This document shows positions 1-7,128 of a stretch of DNA of 64,000 nt, piece after piece. Location of the stretch: assembly GCF_022012295.1 (NCBI RefSeq), contig NZ_JAKLTN010000002.1, forward strand, positions 1,240,001 to 1,304,000. The letters are read 5' to 3'. Position 1 is the first letter of the stretch, and each line of letters opens with the position of its first letter. This DNA is from Dechloromonas hankyongensis (GTDB taxonomy: Bacteria; Pseudomonadota; Gammaproteobacteria; Burkholderiales; Rhodocyclaceae). The position numbers and the translations under genes were made by a program. The notes under the pieces are model-generated. The model saw only the letters and a program-made list of their open reading frames with translations, was not told the origin of the DNA and searched no databases.

Positions 1-217
1 CGAGCAGCTGAGCCTGCCCGAAGCGGTCTGGAACAAGGTCACGCTGTCCTGGATTGCCTTTTTCACCGTCATGGGCGTACTCAACCTTGTCATCGCCTTC
101 AATTTTCCGACCGACACCTGGGTCAATTTCAAACTGTTTGGCGGCATGGGACTGATGCTCGTCTTCGTGCTCGTTCAGGGCATGCTGCTGTCCAAATACA
201 TCGAGGAAGAAAAATAA
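1..217 (+). CDS. yciB: YciB inner-membrane septation protein, C-terminal part (5' end outside window)
   Basis: The first 217 bases read as the last 71 codons of a small multi-spanning inner-membrane protein of the YciB (intracellular septation protein A) family. The visible part has two hydrophobic segments joined by a short loop holding the family-typical stretch [12 protein letters not shown], and ends in a charged tail (YIEEEK). YciB affects cell-envelope integrity and division; its biochemical role is not settled. The stop codon overlaps the next start (TAATG), so it is translationally coupled to the YciI gene, a common neighbour. The N-terminal half lies before base 1. Confidence 0.85.
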   Translation, partial: EQLSLPEAVWNKVTLSWIAFFTVMGVLNLVIAFNFPTDTWVNFKLFGGMGLMLVFVLVQGMLLSKYIEEEK

Positions 218-519
218 TGCTCTACGCCTTTATCGCCGAAGACCGCGCCGGCACCCTGGACCAGCGCCTGTCCGCCCGTCCCGCCCACCTGGAACGCCTG
301 CTGGCCCTGCAGGCCGAAGGCCGCCTGATCATCGCCGGCCCCTGCCCGGCCATCGACTCGCCGGACCCCGGCCCGGCCGGTTTCTCCGGCAGCCTGATCG
401 TCGCCGAATTCCCGTCGCTGGAAGCGGCGCGGGCCTGGGCCGATGCCGACCCCTACATCGCGGCCGGCGTCTACGAAAAGGTCACCGTCAAGCCGTTCAA
501 GAAAGCTTTGCCGGCGTGA
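217..519 (+). CDS. yciI: YciI family protein
   Basis: A 100-residue cytoplasmic protein of the YciI/DGPF-like fold (ferredoxin-like alpha-beta barrel, usually dimeric). It starts [12 protein letters not shown] and keeps the family pattern of an N-terminal strand, a helix with R-x-H-L, the GPCP turn, and the DPY...GVYEKV region near residues 77-90, where the conserved Asp/His-type pocket lies in homologues. The role is not established; members resemble muconolactone isomerase-like enzymes. A GAGGAAG ribosome site lies just upstream, inside the end of yciB. Its own end overlaps the next gene (GTGA), giving a three-gene coupled unit yciB-yciI-bolA. Confidence 0.85.
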   Translation: MLYAFIAEDRAGTLDQRLSARPAHLERLLALQAEGRLIIAGPCPAIDSPDPGPAGFSGSLIVAEFPSLEAARAWADADPYIAAGVYEKVTVKPFKKALPA

Positions 520-785
520 GTAGCGACACCGTCGAACTGCTGCGCCAGCGCCTGGCGGTCCTGCAGCCGACCGCGCTGGCCATCCGCGACGATTCGCATC
601 TGCATGCCGGCCATGCCGGCGCCCGCAGCGGGGGTGGCCATTACCATATCGACATTGTCGCCGCAGCCTTTGTGGGCAAAAACACAGTCGCCCGCCATCG
701 CATGATTTATGATGCTGCCGGTGACCTGATGCGTGGCCCGGTCCATGCGCTCAGCATCTGCGCCGAAGTACCCAGCGAAGTATAA
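516..785 (+). CDS. BolA family protein
   Basis: An 89-residue BolA/IbaG-type protein starting at GTG inside the stop of the preceding gene. It shows the BolA core: H-x-H near residues 29-31 (SHLHAGH), the strand-turn [17 protein letters not shown], the helix beginning [13 protein letters not shown], and the terminal VHALSI strand. BolA proteins partner with monothiol glutaredoxins through a shared [2Fe-2S] cluster and act in iron handling or morphology. The His in the RHRM segment is the usual cluster-ligand candidate. Whether this is the BolA or IbaG subtype cannot be decided by eye. Confidence 0.85.
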   Translation: MSSDTVELLRQRLAVLQPTALAIRDDSHLHAGHAGARSGGGHYHIDIVAAAFVGKNTVARHRMIYDAAGDLMRGPVHALSICAEVPSEV

Positions 786-820
786 TTTTCCAGTTGTTCC
801 CTCCACCCAAGGATAGATAC

Positions 821-1612
821 ATGTTCAAGCTCTCCCGTCTGGCTGCCCTGCTTGTCGCTGGCGCCATTGTTTCCGCCCCGGCCCTCGCCGCCGACAAGGG
901 CAAGGCTTTCGCCACCGTCAACGGCCAGCCGATCTCGCAGTCCGTCTACAACGCCTTCGTCGCCGAGCAGAAAGCCCAGGGTACGCCAGAGTCCCCGGAA
1001 TTGCAGGGCGCCATCAAAGAAGAACTGGTGCGTCGCGAAATCCTCGCCCAGGAAGCCAAGAAGAAGGGGCTGGACAAGAGTGCGAACATCCAGGGGCAGA
1101 TGGAATTGGCCAAGCAGGCCGTCCTGATCCGCGCCTACCTGAGCGAGTACGTCAAGGCCAATCCGATCAGCGAAGCCCAATTGAAGGCCGAGTACGACGT
1201 GATCAAGAACAACCTGGGCAACACCGAGTACAAGTCCCGCCACGTGCTGGTCGAGAAGGAAGAAGACGCCAAGGCCATCATCGCCAAACTGGACAAGGGT
1301 GAAAAGTTCTCCGAGCTGGCCAAGGTTTCGAAGGATCCGGGTTCCAAGGACAAGGGCGGCGATCTGGGCTGGAGTTCCCCAGCCGCCTACGTCAAGCCGT
1401 TCGGCGACGCGCTGGTCAAGCTGAAGAAGGGCGAATATACCAAGACGCCGGTGCATTCCGACTTCGGTTACCACGTCATCATGCTCGACGACTCCCGTCC
1501 GGCCAATCCGCCGCCTTTCGACCAGGTCAAGCAGCAACTGCAGCAGCGCGCCAGCCAGCAGCAGGTCGAAAATCTGGTCAAGGATCTGCGCAGCAAGGCC
1601 AAGGTCGACTAA
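821..1612 (+). CDS. Secreted parvulin-type peptidyl-prolyl isomerase
   Basis: A 263-residue periplasmic PpiC/PrsA-like foldase. I start it at ATG 821 because a good ribosome site (AAGGA) sits 8-12 bases upstream and the protein then opens with a clear signal peptide (MFKLSRLAALLVAGAIV, cut after ALA). An earlier TTG would only add nine residues before the signal. Residues about 30-130 form the SurA/PrsA N-terminal helical chaperone region. Residues about 140-235 form the rotamase domain, with SRHVLVEKEEDAKAII, GGDLGW and the closing FGYHVIMLDD. It probably helps fold outer-membrane or secreted proteins. A strong terminator follows. Confidence 0.92.
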   Translation: MFKLSRLAALLVAGAIVSAPALAADKGKAFATVNGQPISQSVYNAFVAEQKAQGTPESPELQGAIKEELVRREILAQEAKKKGLDKSANIQGQMELAKQAVLIRAYLSEYVKANPISEAQLKAEYDVIKNNLGNTEYKSRHVLVEKEEDAKAIIAKLDKGEKFSELAKVSKDPGSKDKGGDLGWSSPAAYVKPFGDALVKLKKGEYTKTPVHSDFGYHVIMLDDSRPANPPPFDQVKQQLQQRASQQQVENLVKDLRSKAKVD

Positions 1613-1654
1613 AGCAGCGCTCCGCATGCGAAAATTGCCACCGGCGTGTGGCCG

Positions 1655-1681
1655 AAATGCCCACCGACGGTGGGCATTTTC
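1655..1681 (+). terminator. Rho-independent terminator after the parvulin gene
   Basis: A perfect 11-bp stem (AAATGCCCACC / GGTGGGCATTT) with a 3-base GAC loop, followed by TTTTCTTTT. It closes the yciB-to-parvulin group. The next gene starts only 18 bases further on. Confidence 0.88.
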
Positions 1682-1698
1682 TTTTGGGGGAGCGCATC

Positions 1699-3018
1699 AT
1701 GTTCAGTCGCCTGAAAAAACTGCTCGGCAAATCGACCGAGACCACAGTGCCGCCGGCCGCCGGGTCCCCGGCTGAACCCGCCTTCACCGATGCCGCCTTC
1801 GTCCGCCGCGAAGCCATTTTCGACCGCGACAACCGCCTGTCCGCCCACCTGTTCCGCATGCAGCAGGCTACCGCCGTCGCTGACCGCGCCGTGGCTGTCC
1901 AGCGCGATCTCGACCGGCAACTGTTCGATACGCTGAATGCCAGCACCGAGGCCTGGAACCGGACACCGGCCTTTCTGCCGATCAGCTCGGCCAGTCTCGA
2001 CCTCACCGCGCTGGAAACGCTTGCCGGCGACAATGTCGTCCTGCTCCTGCAACTGGCCCCGGACGCCGAGGCCGATCAGGTCTGCGAAGCCATCGAACAA
2101 TTGCGCGAACGCGGTTTCCGGTTTGGCCTGTTCCGCCAGCCACGCCACCCGGCCTACGCCACGGTCATTCAGAAAATCGACTACGCCGCCATCGATGTCG
2201 CCGGCAGCGACGCCGGCTCGATCCGCGACTTTTCGGCTGCCGTGCGGGCCGGGATCCGCCCCACGCCGCTGCAGCTACTGGCCTGCAACGTCGAAACCAT
2301 CGACGATCAACAGTTGTGCTTGCAGTGGCATTTCAACCATTGCCACGGCAAGTTTGCCGAACAGCCGGCTGCCGCGCGGAGCGAACCGAGCGGCGATCCA
2401 CACAAGACACAGTTGCTCAATCTGTTACGCCTCGTCCAGAGCGAAGCCGAAACGGGCGAAATCGCAGCCGCCATGAAGCTTGACCCGTTGCTCAGCTTCC
2501 GCATCCTGCGCTACCTGAATTCGCCCATCCTGGCCCTGACCCGGCAGATCGACTCGCTCGAACAGGCCCTGATGATCCTCGGCCGCCAGCGCCTGACCCG
2601 CTGGCTCGCCGTGCTGCTCTTCTCGGTCCGCGAACCGCAGCTCAGCGACTGGCTGCTGGTCGAGAATGCGCTGACCCGCGGCCGGCTGATGGAAATCCTC
2701 GCCGAGCAGCGCATGCCCGGCCAACCGCACGACCCGCTGTTCCTCACCGGCATCTTTTCCTGCCTGCACCGGCTGCTGCACCGACCGCTGGCCGACATCC
2801 TGCCCACCCTGCCCATCGCCGACGAAATCCGCCAGGCCCTGCTCGAGCGCAGCGGCCCCTACGCCGCACTGCTGGCTGTCGCCGAGGCGGCCGAAGCGGT
2901 GGACCAGAGCGGCCTCGCCGCTGCCGCCCAGACGGCCGGGGTCACTGCCGATGCGGTAAATGGCGCCCTGCTCGCGGCGACCGCCTGGGCCAGCGAAGTG
3001 ACCGAATACTGGGAATAA
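1699..3018 (+). CDS. EAL-like/HDOD domain signalling protein (YuxH type)
   Basis: A 439-residue cytoplasmic protein with the two-part YuxH-like architecture. Residues about 30-215 look like a degenerate EAL domain: it keeps the fold pattern (RREAIFDRDNRLSAHLFR, then GFRFGLF, IDYAAIDVAG) but I see no EAL catalytic motif or metal ligands, so phosphodiesterase activity is unlikely. Residues about 235-435 are an HDOD domain (LLNLLRLVQSEAETGEI..., LDPLLSFRILRYLNSP, ILGRQRLTRWLAVLLF). HDOD proteins usually act as adaptors in regulatory networks. The start is ATG 1699, preceded by GGGGGAG; a longer in-frame start would lie inside the terminator. It is one of three HDOD genes in the window. Confidence 0.82.
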   Translation: MFSRLKKLLGKSTETTVPPAAGSPAEPAFTDAAFVRREAIFDRDNRLSAHLFRMQQATAVADRAVAVQRDLDRQLFDTLNASTEAWNRTPAFLPISSASLDLTALETLAGDNVVLLLQLAPDAEADQVCEAIEQLRERGFRFGLFRQPRHPAYATVIQKIDYAAIDVAGSDAGSIRDFSAAVRAGIRPTPLQLLACNVETIDDQQLCLQWHFNHCHGKFAEQPAAARSEPSGDPHKTQLLNLLRLVQSEAETGEIAAAMKLDPLLSFRILRYLNSPILALTRQIDSLEQALMILGRQRLTRWLAVLLFSVREPQLSDWLLVENALTRGRLMEILAEQRMPGQPHDPLFLTGIFSCLHRLLHRPLADILPTLPIADEIRQALLERSGPYAALLAVAEAAEAVDQSGLAAAAQTAGVTADAVNGALLAATAWASEVTEYWE

Positions 3019-3089
3019 GCCGGCGACTGCCAAAAAACTTGATGCAGGTTGCGGCGCAAGCCTTATGCACATGGCTAAATTGTGCTCCG

Positions 3090-4298
3090 ATGCCCGCCCG
3101 TTTCCTTTTCATCCTCCCGCTGCTACTCAGCCTGGAGGCGTTCGCCGACCAGCCCCTGCAAGCCTGGCTCGACACCGCCCTGCCGGGTAGCGTCTTGCGC
3201 CTGCCCGCCGGCACCTATCGCGGCCCGGGGGTTATCGACAAACCCTTGACGGTGGAAGGCAACGGCAAGGTCGTCATCGACGGCGGCGGCCGGGGCACCG
3301 TACTGACCATCAAGGCCGACCAGGTGACGGTACGCGGCCTGATCCTGCGCGGCAGCGGCGGTTCGCACGACAGCATCGACGGCGGCATCATGGCCGAGGG
3401 CAACCGGCTGCTGATCGAAAACAACGTGCTGGAAGACGTGCTGTTCGGCATTTCACTGCACAAGACCAACGACAGCATCGTGCGCGGCAACCGCATTCGC
3501 TCCCGCCCGGTCGATTCAGCCGACCGCGGCGACGGGCTGCGCCTGTGGTACAGCACCGGCAACCGCATCGAGAACAACGACATCGCCCAGATTCGCGACG
3601 TCACGGTGAGCAACGCGCCGCGCAACCGCTACACCGGCAATACCATCCGCGACAGCCGCCGCGCCTTCAATTTCCTGTTCGCCCACCGCAGTCTGGTGGA
3701 AGGCAACCTGCTGGAAAAGAACTCGACCGGTATTGTCGCCCTGAACTCGGACGGCCTGATCATCCGCAATAACCGCATCGTGCACGCCATGGACGCCTCG
3801 GGAGCAGGGGTCGCGCTCAAGGAAACCTCGGCCGCCCTGGTCCAGAACAACGAAATCGTCCATTGCGCCCATGGCATCATGGCCGATTCCCCGATGAATC
3901 CGATCAACCGCATCGTCTTCATCAACAACACCATTGCCCACAACATCACCGGCGTCTATTTCTACGGCGCCAAGGGCGGCCACATCGCCATCAACAATAC
4001 CTTCAAGAGCAACCTGTGGCCGGTCACCATCGTCGGCGACGGCGACCCGATGAACGACATCTGGTGGGGCAACAGCTGGGATACCTACGAAGGCTTCGAC
4101 CTCGACGGCGATGGCTTCGGCGACCGGCCGCACGAATTGCATGTGTGGGCCGACCGGATCTGGCTGGAAACGCCGAAAGCGGCCTTTTTCCGCAATTCGC
4201 CGGTCCTCGAACTGCTGGATTTCCTCGAACGTCTGGCCCCGTTCTCGGCGCCGTCGCTGGTCCTGCGCGATACCGCACCGCGCATGCGCAAACCGTAA
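3090..4298 (+). CDS. NosD-like periplasmic parallel beta-helix protein
   Basis: A 402-residue exported protein built of right-handed beta-helix (CASH/NosD) repeats. The start ATG 3090 gives a clean signal peptide (MPARFLFILPLLLSLEAFA). Repeated N-x-I/N-N-x-I rungs run from about residue 80 to 320 (LLIENNVLEDVLFGISLHKTN, NRIENNDIAQIRD, LIIRNNRIVHA). The protein ends with the NosD-family signature GFDLDGDGFGDRPHE at about residues 330-345. NosD helps mature the Cu centre of nitrous oxide reductase together with NosF and NosY. No nosZ, nosF, nosY or nosL lies nearby, so a role in N2O reduction is only a possibility; another periplasmic carbohydrate or metal-related role is equally open. Confidence 0.78.
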   Translation: MPARFLFILPLLLSLEAFADQPLQAWLDTALPGSVLRLPAGTYRGPGVIDKPLTVEGNGKVVIDGGGRGTVLTIKADQVTVRGLILRGSGGSHDSIDGGIMAEGNRLLIENNVLEDVLFGISLHKTNDSIVRGNRIRSRPVDSADRGDGLRLWYSTGNRIENNDIAQIRDVTVSNAPRNRYTGNTIRDSRRAFNFLFAHRSLVEGNLLEKNSTGIVALNSDGLIIRNNRIVHAMDASGAGVALKETSAALVQNNEIVHCAHGIMADSPMNPINRIVFINNTIAHNITGVYFYGAKGGHIAINNTFKSNLWPVTIVGDGDPMNDIWWGNSWDTYEGFDLDGDGFGDRPHELHVWADRIWLETPKAAFFRNSPVLELLDFLERLAPFSAPSLVLRDTAPRMRKP

Positions 4299-4320
4299 AT
4301 GGCTGCTGGCTGGCGCCCGA

Positions 4321-5172
4321 TCAGCTCAACCAGTCGAGCAGGTCGTCGATCAGATCATCGACCGCCCCCAGCGACAGATTGAAGTAGGCGCAAACCGATT
4401 CGGCGGCCTTGGTCCATTCCTCTTCGCCCCGACCGGCGTTGTGCAATCGGGTGACGTGTTCGGCCAGGACGTTGATGGCGATCAGCGCACATGAAACATC
4501 GGCCACGCTGCCCGGTTTGCCGAAAACGCCGTAGTCGTGGTGGTAGAGCACCCCCTCGGCGATGAAGTCGGGCAGATGCCAGCGCTTGACCAGGAAGTAG
4601 CCGACCACCGCATGATTGGTTCCCAGCCCCTCTTCCTCGATTTCGGTAAAAATCCGCTCCTCGCTGGCATTGGCCTTGGCCAGCACCTCTTTGGTCTGCG
4701 GGAAACGCTTCATCAACAGCGGGATACCGCAGTCGTGAAACAGTCCGAAGGTATAGGCCACGTCGGGGCGCACGCAGCGCAGGCGCTTGGCCAGTTCGGC
4801 CGACACGCGTGCCGTCAGGGCGGAGCTTTCCCAAAAGCGCTCCATCGTCAGGTCCTGCCCGTCGCTGAGGGCTGCCTTCAGCAGATGGCCGACGACCATG
4901 TTGAAGACGCTCCGCATGCCCAGGACATTGATCGCCTGCATCACCGTAGGCAATTTATGGCCGGTCGAAAAAGCCGGTGAATTGGCCACCAGCATGACGT
5001 GACCGGACAGGGCGACGTCACTGCTGATCAGCCGGCCGACCTCGCGCTGGTCGGGGACATCCTTCTTCAGCTCAGCATCCAGTTCGAGCAGAACGACCGG
5101 ACACGGCGGGATATCCACCCCGTTGAGCATGCTGTGCATGCGTTTTTCTTCTGGGATTGCGTTCATGTGCAC
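4321..5172 (-). CDS. HDOD domain protein
   Basis: A 283-residue single-domain HDOD protein. The core covers about residues 15-215: IPPCPVVLLELDAELKKD, ISSDVALSGHVMLVANSPAF, a VMQAINVLGMRSVFNMV helix, then ARVSAELAKRL and the HDxxxGxP-like FGLFHDCGIPLLM at about residues 143-155, and YHHDYG near 213. It retains an HD pair, but the full metal-binding HD-GYP set is not evident, so it is best called a regulatory HDOD protein. It lies downstream of cysB on the same strand with its own likely promoter, and ends convergently against the NosD-like gene. A start two codons later (MNAIPEEKR) is possible. Confidence 0.85.
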   Translation of the reverse strand: MHMNAIPEEKRMHSMLNGVDIPPCPVVLLELDAELKKDVPDQREVGRLISSDVALSGHVMLVANSPAFSTGHKLPTVMQAINVLGMRSVFNMVVGHLLKAALSDGQDLTMERFWESSALTARVSAELAKRLRCVRPDVAYTFGLFHDCGIPLLMKRFPQTKEVLAKANASEERIFTEIEEEGLGTNHAVVGYFLVKRWHLPDFIAEGVLYHHDYGVFGKPGSVADVSCALIAINVLAEHVTRLHNAGRGEEEWTKAAESVCAYFNLSLGAVDDLIDDLLDWLS

Positions 5173-5233
5173 TCGTCTCGCGGCCGCTGCGGAGCGATCA
5201 CCCCCTGGTGCGGGCTCCTAGCCTGCCAAAGTC

Positions 5234-5242
5234 ATAATACCA
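5234..5242 (-). promoter_or_regulatory. Putative extended -10 promoter of the HDOD gene
   Basis: Read on the minus strand this is TGGTATTAT, an extended -10 (TGN plus a close match to TATAAT) 62-70 bases before the HDOD start codon. No convincing -35 is seen, as expected for extended -10 promoters. It suggests the gene need not depend on read-through from cysB. Confidence 0.4.
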
Positions 5243-5271
5243 GCACGCCGCCAGCATGGGAAAGCCAGCGG

Positions 5272-6213
5272 TTACAGTTGATACTCGTCACCGCCGCCCT
5301 GCATGGCCATTTCGACGACCCGCTTCGACAGATGTGGCGCGAACAGGGCAATCAGGTCGTAGTCGTAACGCCGCAGATAGGTGGCGCGGCGCAAGGCCAG
5401 GCGCGTCGTGTTCGACTCGAACAGGTGGCCGGCGTCGAGCGCCACCAGGCCGGCGTCGCGCTGCGGGTCGACGGCGAGGGCGGAAATGATGCCGAGGCCG
5501 AGCCCGAGGCCGACGTAGGTCTTGATCACATCGGCGTCAAGGGCGGTCAGCGCGATGTTCGGTTGCACGCCGATGCGCTCGAAAGCGCGGTTGATGCGCG
5601 AACGGCCAGTAAAGGCCGTGTCGTAGGTGATCAGCGGCCAGCGCGCCAGTTCGTTCAGTGACAGAGGCTGCGCCTTGAGAATCGGGTGATTGTCCGGGGC
5701 AATGACGCAGTGGCTCCACTGGCGTACCGGCAGGGTGATGAGCTGCGCATACTGGTCGAGTGCCTCGGTGGCAATGCCGATATCCGCCTCGCCGGAGACG
5801 ACCCATTCGGCAATCTGCGTCGGACTGCCCTGGTGCATTTCGAGCTTGACCGACGGATGCTGGGCGACGAAATCGCGGACAACCACCGGCAGGGCATAGC
5901 GCGCCTGAGTGTGAGTAGCGGCGAGTACCAGCCGCCCGCTATCGCCGGTCGCGAATTCGGCGCTGGCCCGCTTGAGGTTCTCGGATTCGCGCAGAATGCG
6001 TTCGGCAATGCTCAACACCACCTTGCCCGGCTCGGTGACCCCGGTAAAACGCTTGCCGCTGCGCTCGAAAATGGCGATACCAAGCTCGTCTTCAAGCAGT
6101 TTGACCTGCTTCGAAATGCCGGGCTGCGAGGTGTACAGGGTTTCGGCGGCCTCCGAGACGTTGAGCCCTTGACGCTGGATTTCGACGATGTAACGCAGTT
6201 GCTGAAGTTTCAT
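5272..6213 (-). CDS. cysB: CysB-type LysR-family transcriptional regulator
   Basis: A 313-residue LysR-family activator of the CysB/Cbl group. I start at ATG 6213, giving the canonical MKLQQLRYIVEI opening. Residues 1-60 are the winged HTH (NVSEAAETLYTSQPGISKQV). Residues about 90-300 are the periplasmic-binding-protein-like effector domain, with the sulfate/acetylserine-pocket pattern THTQARYALP and the GSPTQIAEWV loop near residues 100-140. CysB activates sulfate uptake and reduction genes when sulfur is limiting. It is divergent from the TSUP-cysI-DUF934-cysH operon, and the intervening region holds a box also found upstream of cysD. Confidence 0.93.
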   Translation of the reverse strand: MKLQQLRYIVEIQRQGLNVSEAAETLYTSQPGISKQVKLLEDELGIAIFERSGKRFTGVTEPGKVVLSIAERILRESENLKRASAEFATGDSGRLVLAATHTQARYALPVVVRDFVAQHPSVKLEMHQGSPTQIAEWVVSGEADIGIATEALDQYAQLITLPVRQWSHCVIAPDNHPILKAQPLSLNELARWPLITYDTAFTGRSRINRAFERIGVQPNIALTALDADVIKTYVGLGLGLGIISALAVDPQRDAGLVALDAGHLFESNTTRLALRRATYLRRYDYDLIALFAPHLSKRVVEMAMQGGGDEYQL

Positions 6214-6280
6214 GGATGCCTGCCAGTCCAAAGTTGCTCCTTGGGAGCAAAAAGAAGCCGCAATCGCTTAATAACCAAAA

Positions 6281-6334
6281 TTTATAACAATCTAACCCAA
6301 TATTCTTTTTGATTCAAACCGCCGCTGCTACGAT
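6281..6334 (+). promoter_or_regulatory. Candidate CysB-controlled promoter region (TSUP-cysI operon)
   Basis: An A/T-rich stretch in the cysB-TSUP intergenic gap contains TTTATAACAA (6281-6290), then TTCTTTTTGA (6303-6312), then a -10-like TACGAT (6329-6334) inside GCTACGATGCTGTC. The same elements occur upstream of cysD, with the TTCTT block and the -10 separated by the same 26 bases. The -35 match is weak, as expected for an activator-dependent promoter. Assignment to CysB is inferred from the flanking genes. Confidence 0.55.
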
Positions 6335-6342
6335 GCTGTCCC

Positions 6343-7119
6343 ATGGATTATCTCTATACCCTTTCAGGCTTCGCAGTGGGCGCCATCGTCGGTCTGACCG
6401 GCGTCGGCGGCGGTTCGCTGATGACTCCGCTGCTCGTCCTGCTGTTTGGCGTGCATCCGGCCACCGCGGTCGGCACCGATCTGCTCTATGCAGCGATGAC
6501 CAAGGCCGGCGGCACGGTGGCGCACGGCCGCAAAGGGCATATCGACTGGGCGATTACCGGCCGCCTGGCCGCCGGCAGCATCCCAGCCGCCGCCATCACC
6601 ATTTTTGTCCTGTCGCAACTGCCCAAGGGCAGCAACGCCATCGGCGCCATCGTGTCGCATGGCCTCGGCTTCGCGCTGCTGCTGACTTCCATCGCCCTCG
6701 TCTTCGGCCGCAAGCTGCGCGACTACGCCAGCAAGCATGAGGAATCCGCGCTCCGTCAGTGCTGCCTGGGTAAAATCACGGTCGTCGTCGGCGCCATCCT
6801 CGGCGTGCTGGTGACCATTTCGTCGGTCGGCGCCGGCGCGCTGGGCGTCGCCGCCCTGTTTTTCCTCTACCCAAAACTTTCGCCAGTGAAGATTGTCGGA
6901 TCGGATGTCGCCCATGCCGTTCCGCTCACCCTGGTCGCCGGCCTGGGTCACTGGATGCTCGGTGGCGTCGACTGGTCTTTGCTTGGTGCCCTGCTACTCG
7001 GTTCGCTGCCCGGCATCTGGGTCGGCAGCCATCTTTCAGCCAAGGTGCCGGAGCACATTCTCCGCCGCATCCTGGCCTCCATGCTGGTGCTGATCGGCAC
7101 CAAGCTGGTTTTTGCTTAA
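6343..7119 (+). CDS. TSUP-family (TauE/SafE) membrane permease
   Basis: A 258-residue inner-membrane protein of the TSUP family, with about eight hydrophobic segments in two repeats. Each repeat opens with the glycine-rich pattern typical of the family (VGAIVGLTGVGGGSLMTPLL at residues 12-31; ISSVGAGALGVAALFFLY in the second half). TSUP proteins move small sulfur-containing anions such as sulfite, sulfate or sulfonates. As the first gene of an operon with cysI, DUF934 and cysH, it most likely carries sulfate in or sulfite/thiosulfate across the membrane; direction and substrate are not shown by sequence. cysI starts 9 bases after its stop behind an AAGGA site. Confidence 0.88.
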   Translation: MDYLYTLSGFAVGAIVGLTGVGGGSLMTPLLVLLFGVHPATAVGTDLLYAAMTKAGGTVAHGRKGHIDWAITGRLAAGSIPAAAITIFVLSQLPKGSNAIGAIVSHGLGFALLLTSIALVFGRKLRDYASKHEESALRQCCLGKITVVVGAILGVLVTISSVGAGALGVAALFFLYPKLSPVKIVGSDVAHAVPLTLVAGLGHWMLGGVDWSLLGALLLGSLPGIWVGSHLSAKVPEHILRRILASMLVLIGTKLVFA

Positions 7120-7128
7120 GGACGTTTC

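Noticed and set aside
3039-3062. FNR/CRP-like site before the NosD-like gene (TTGATGCAGG...)
   Set aside because: Only the left half (TTGAT) fits; the right half does not match ATCAA, so it is not supported.
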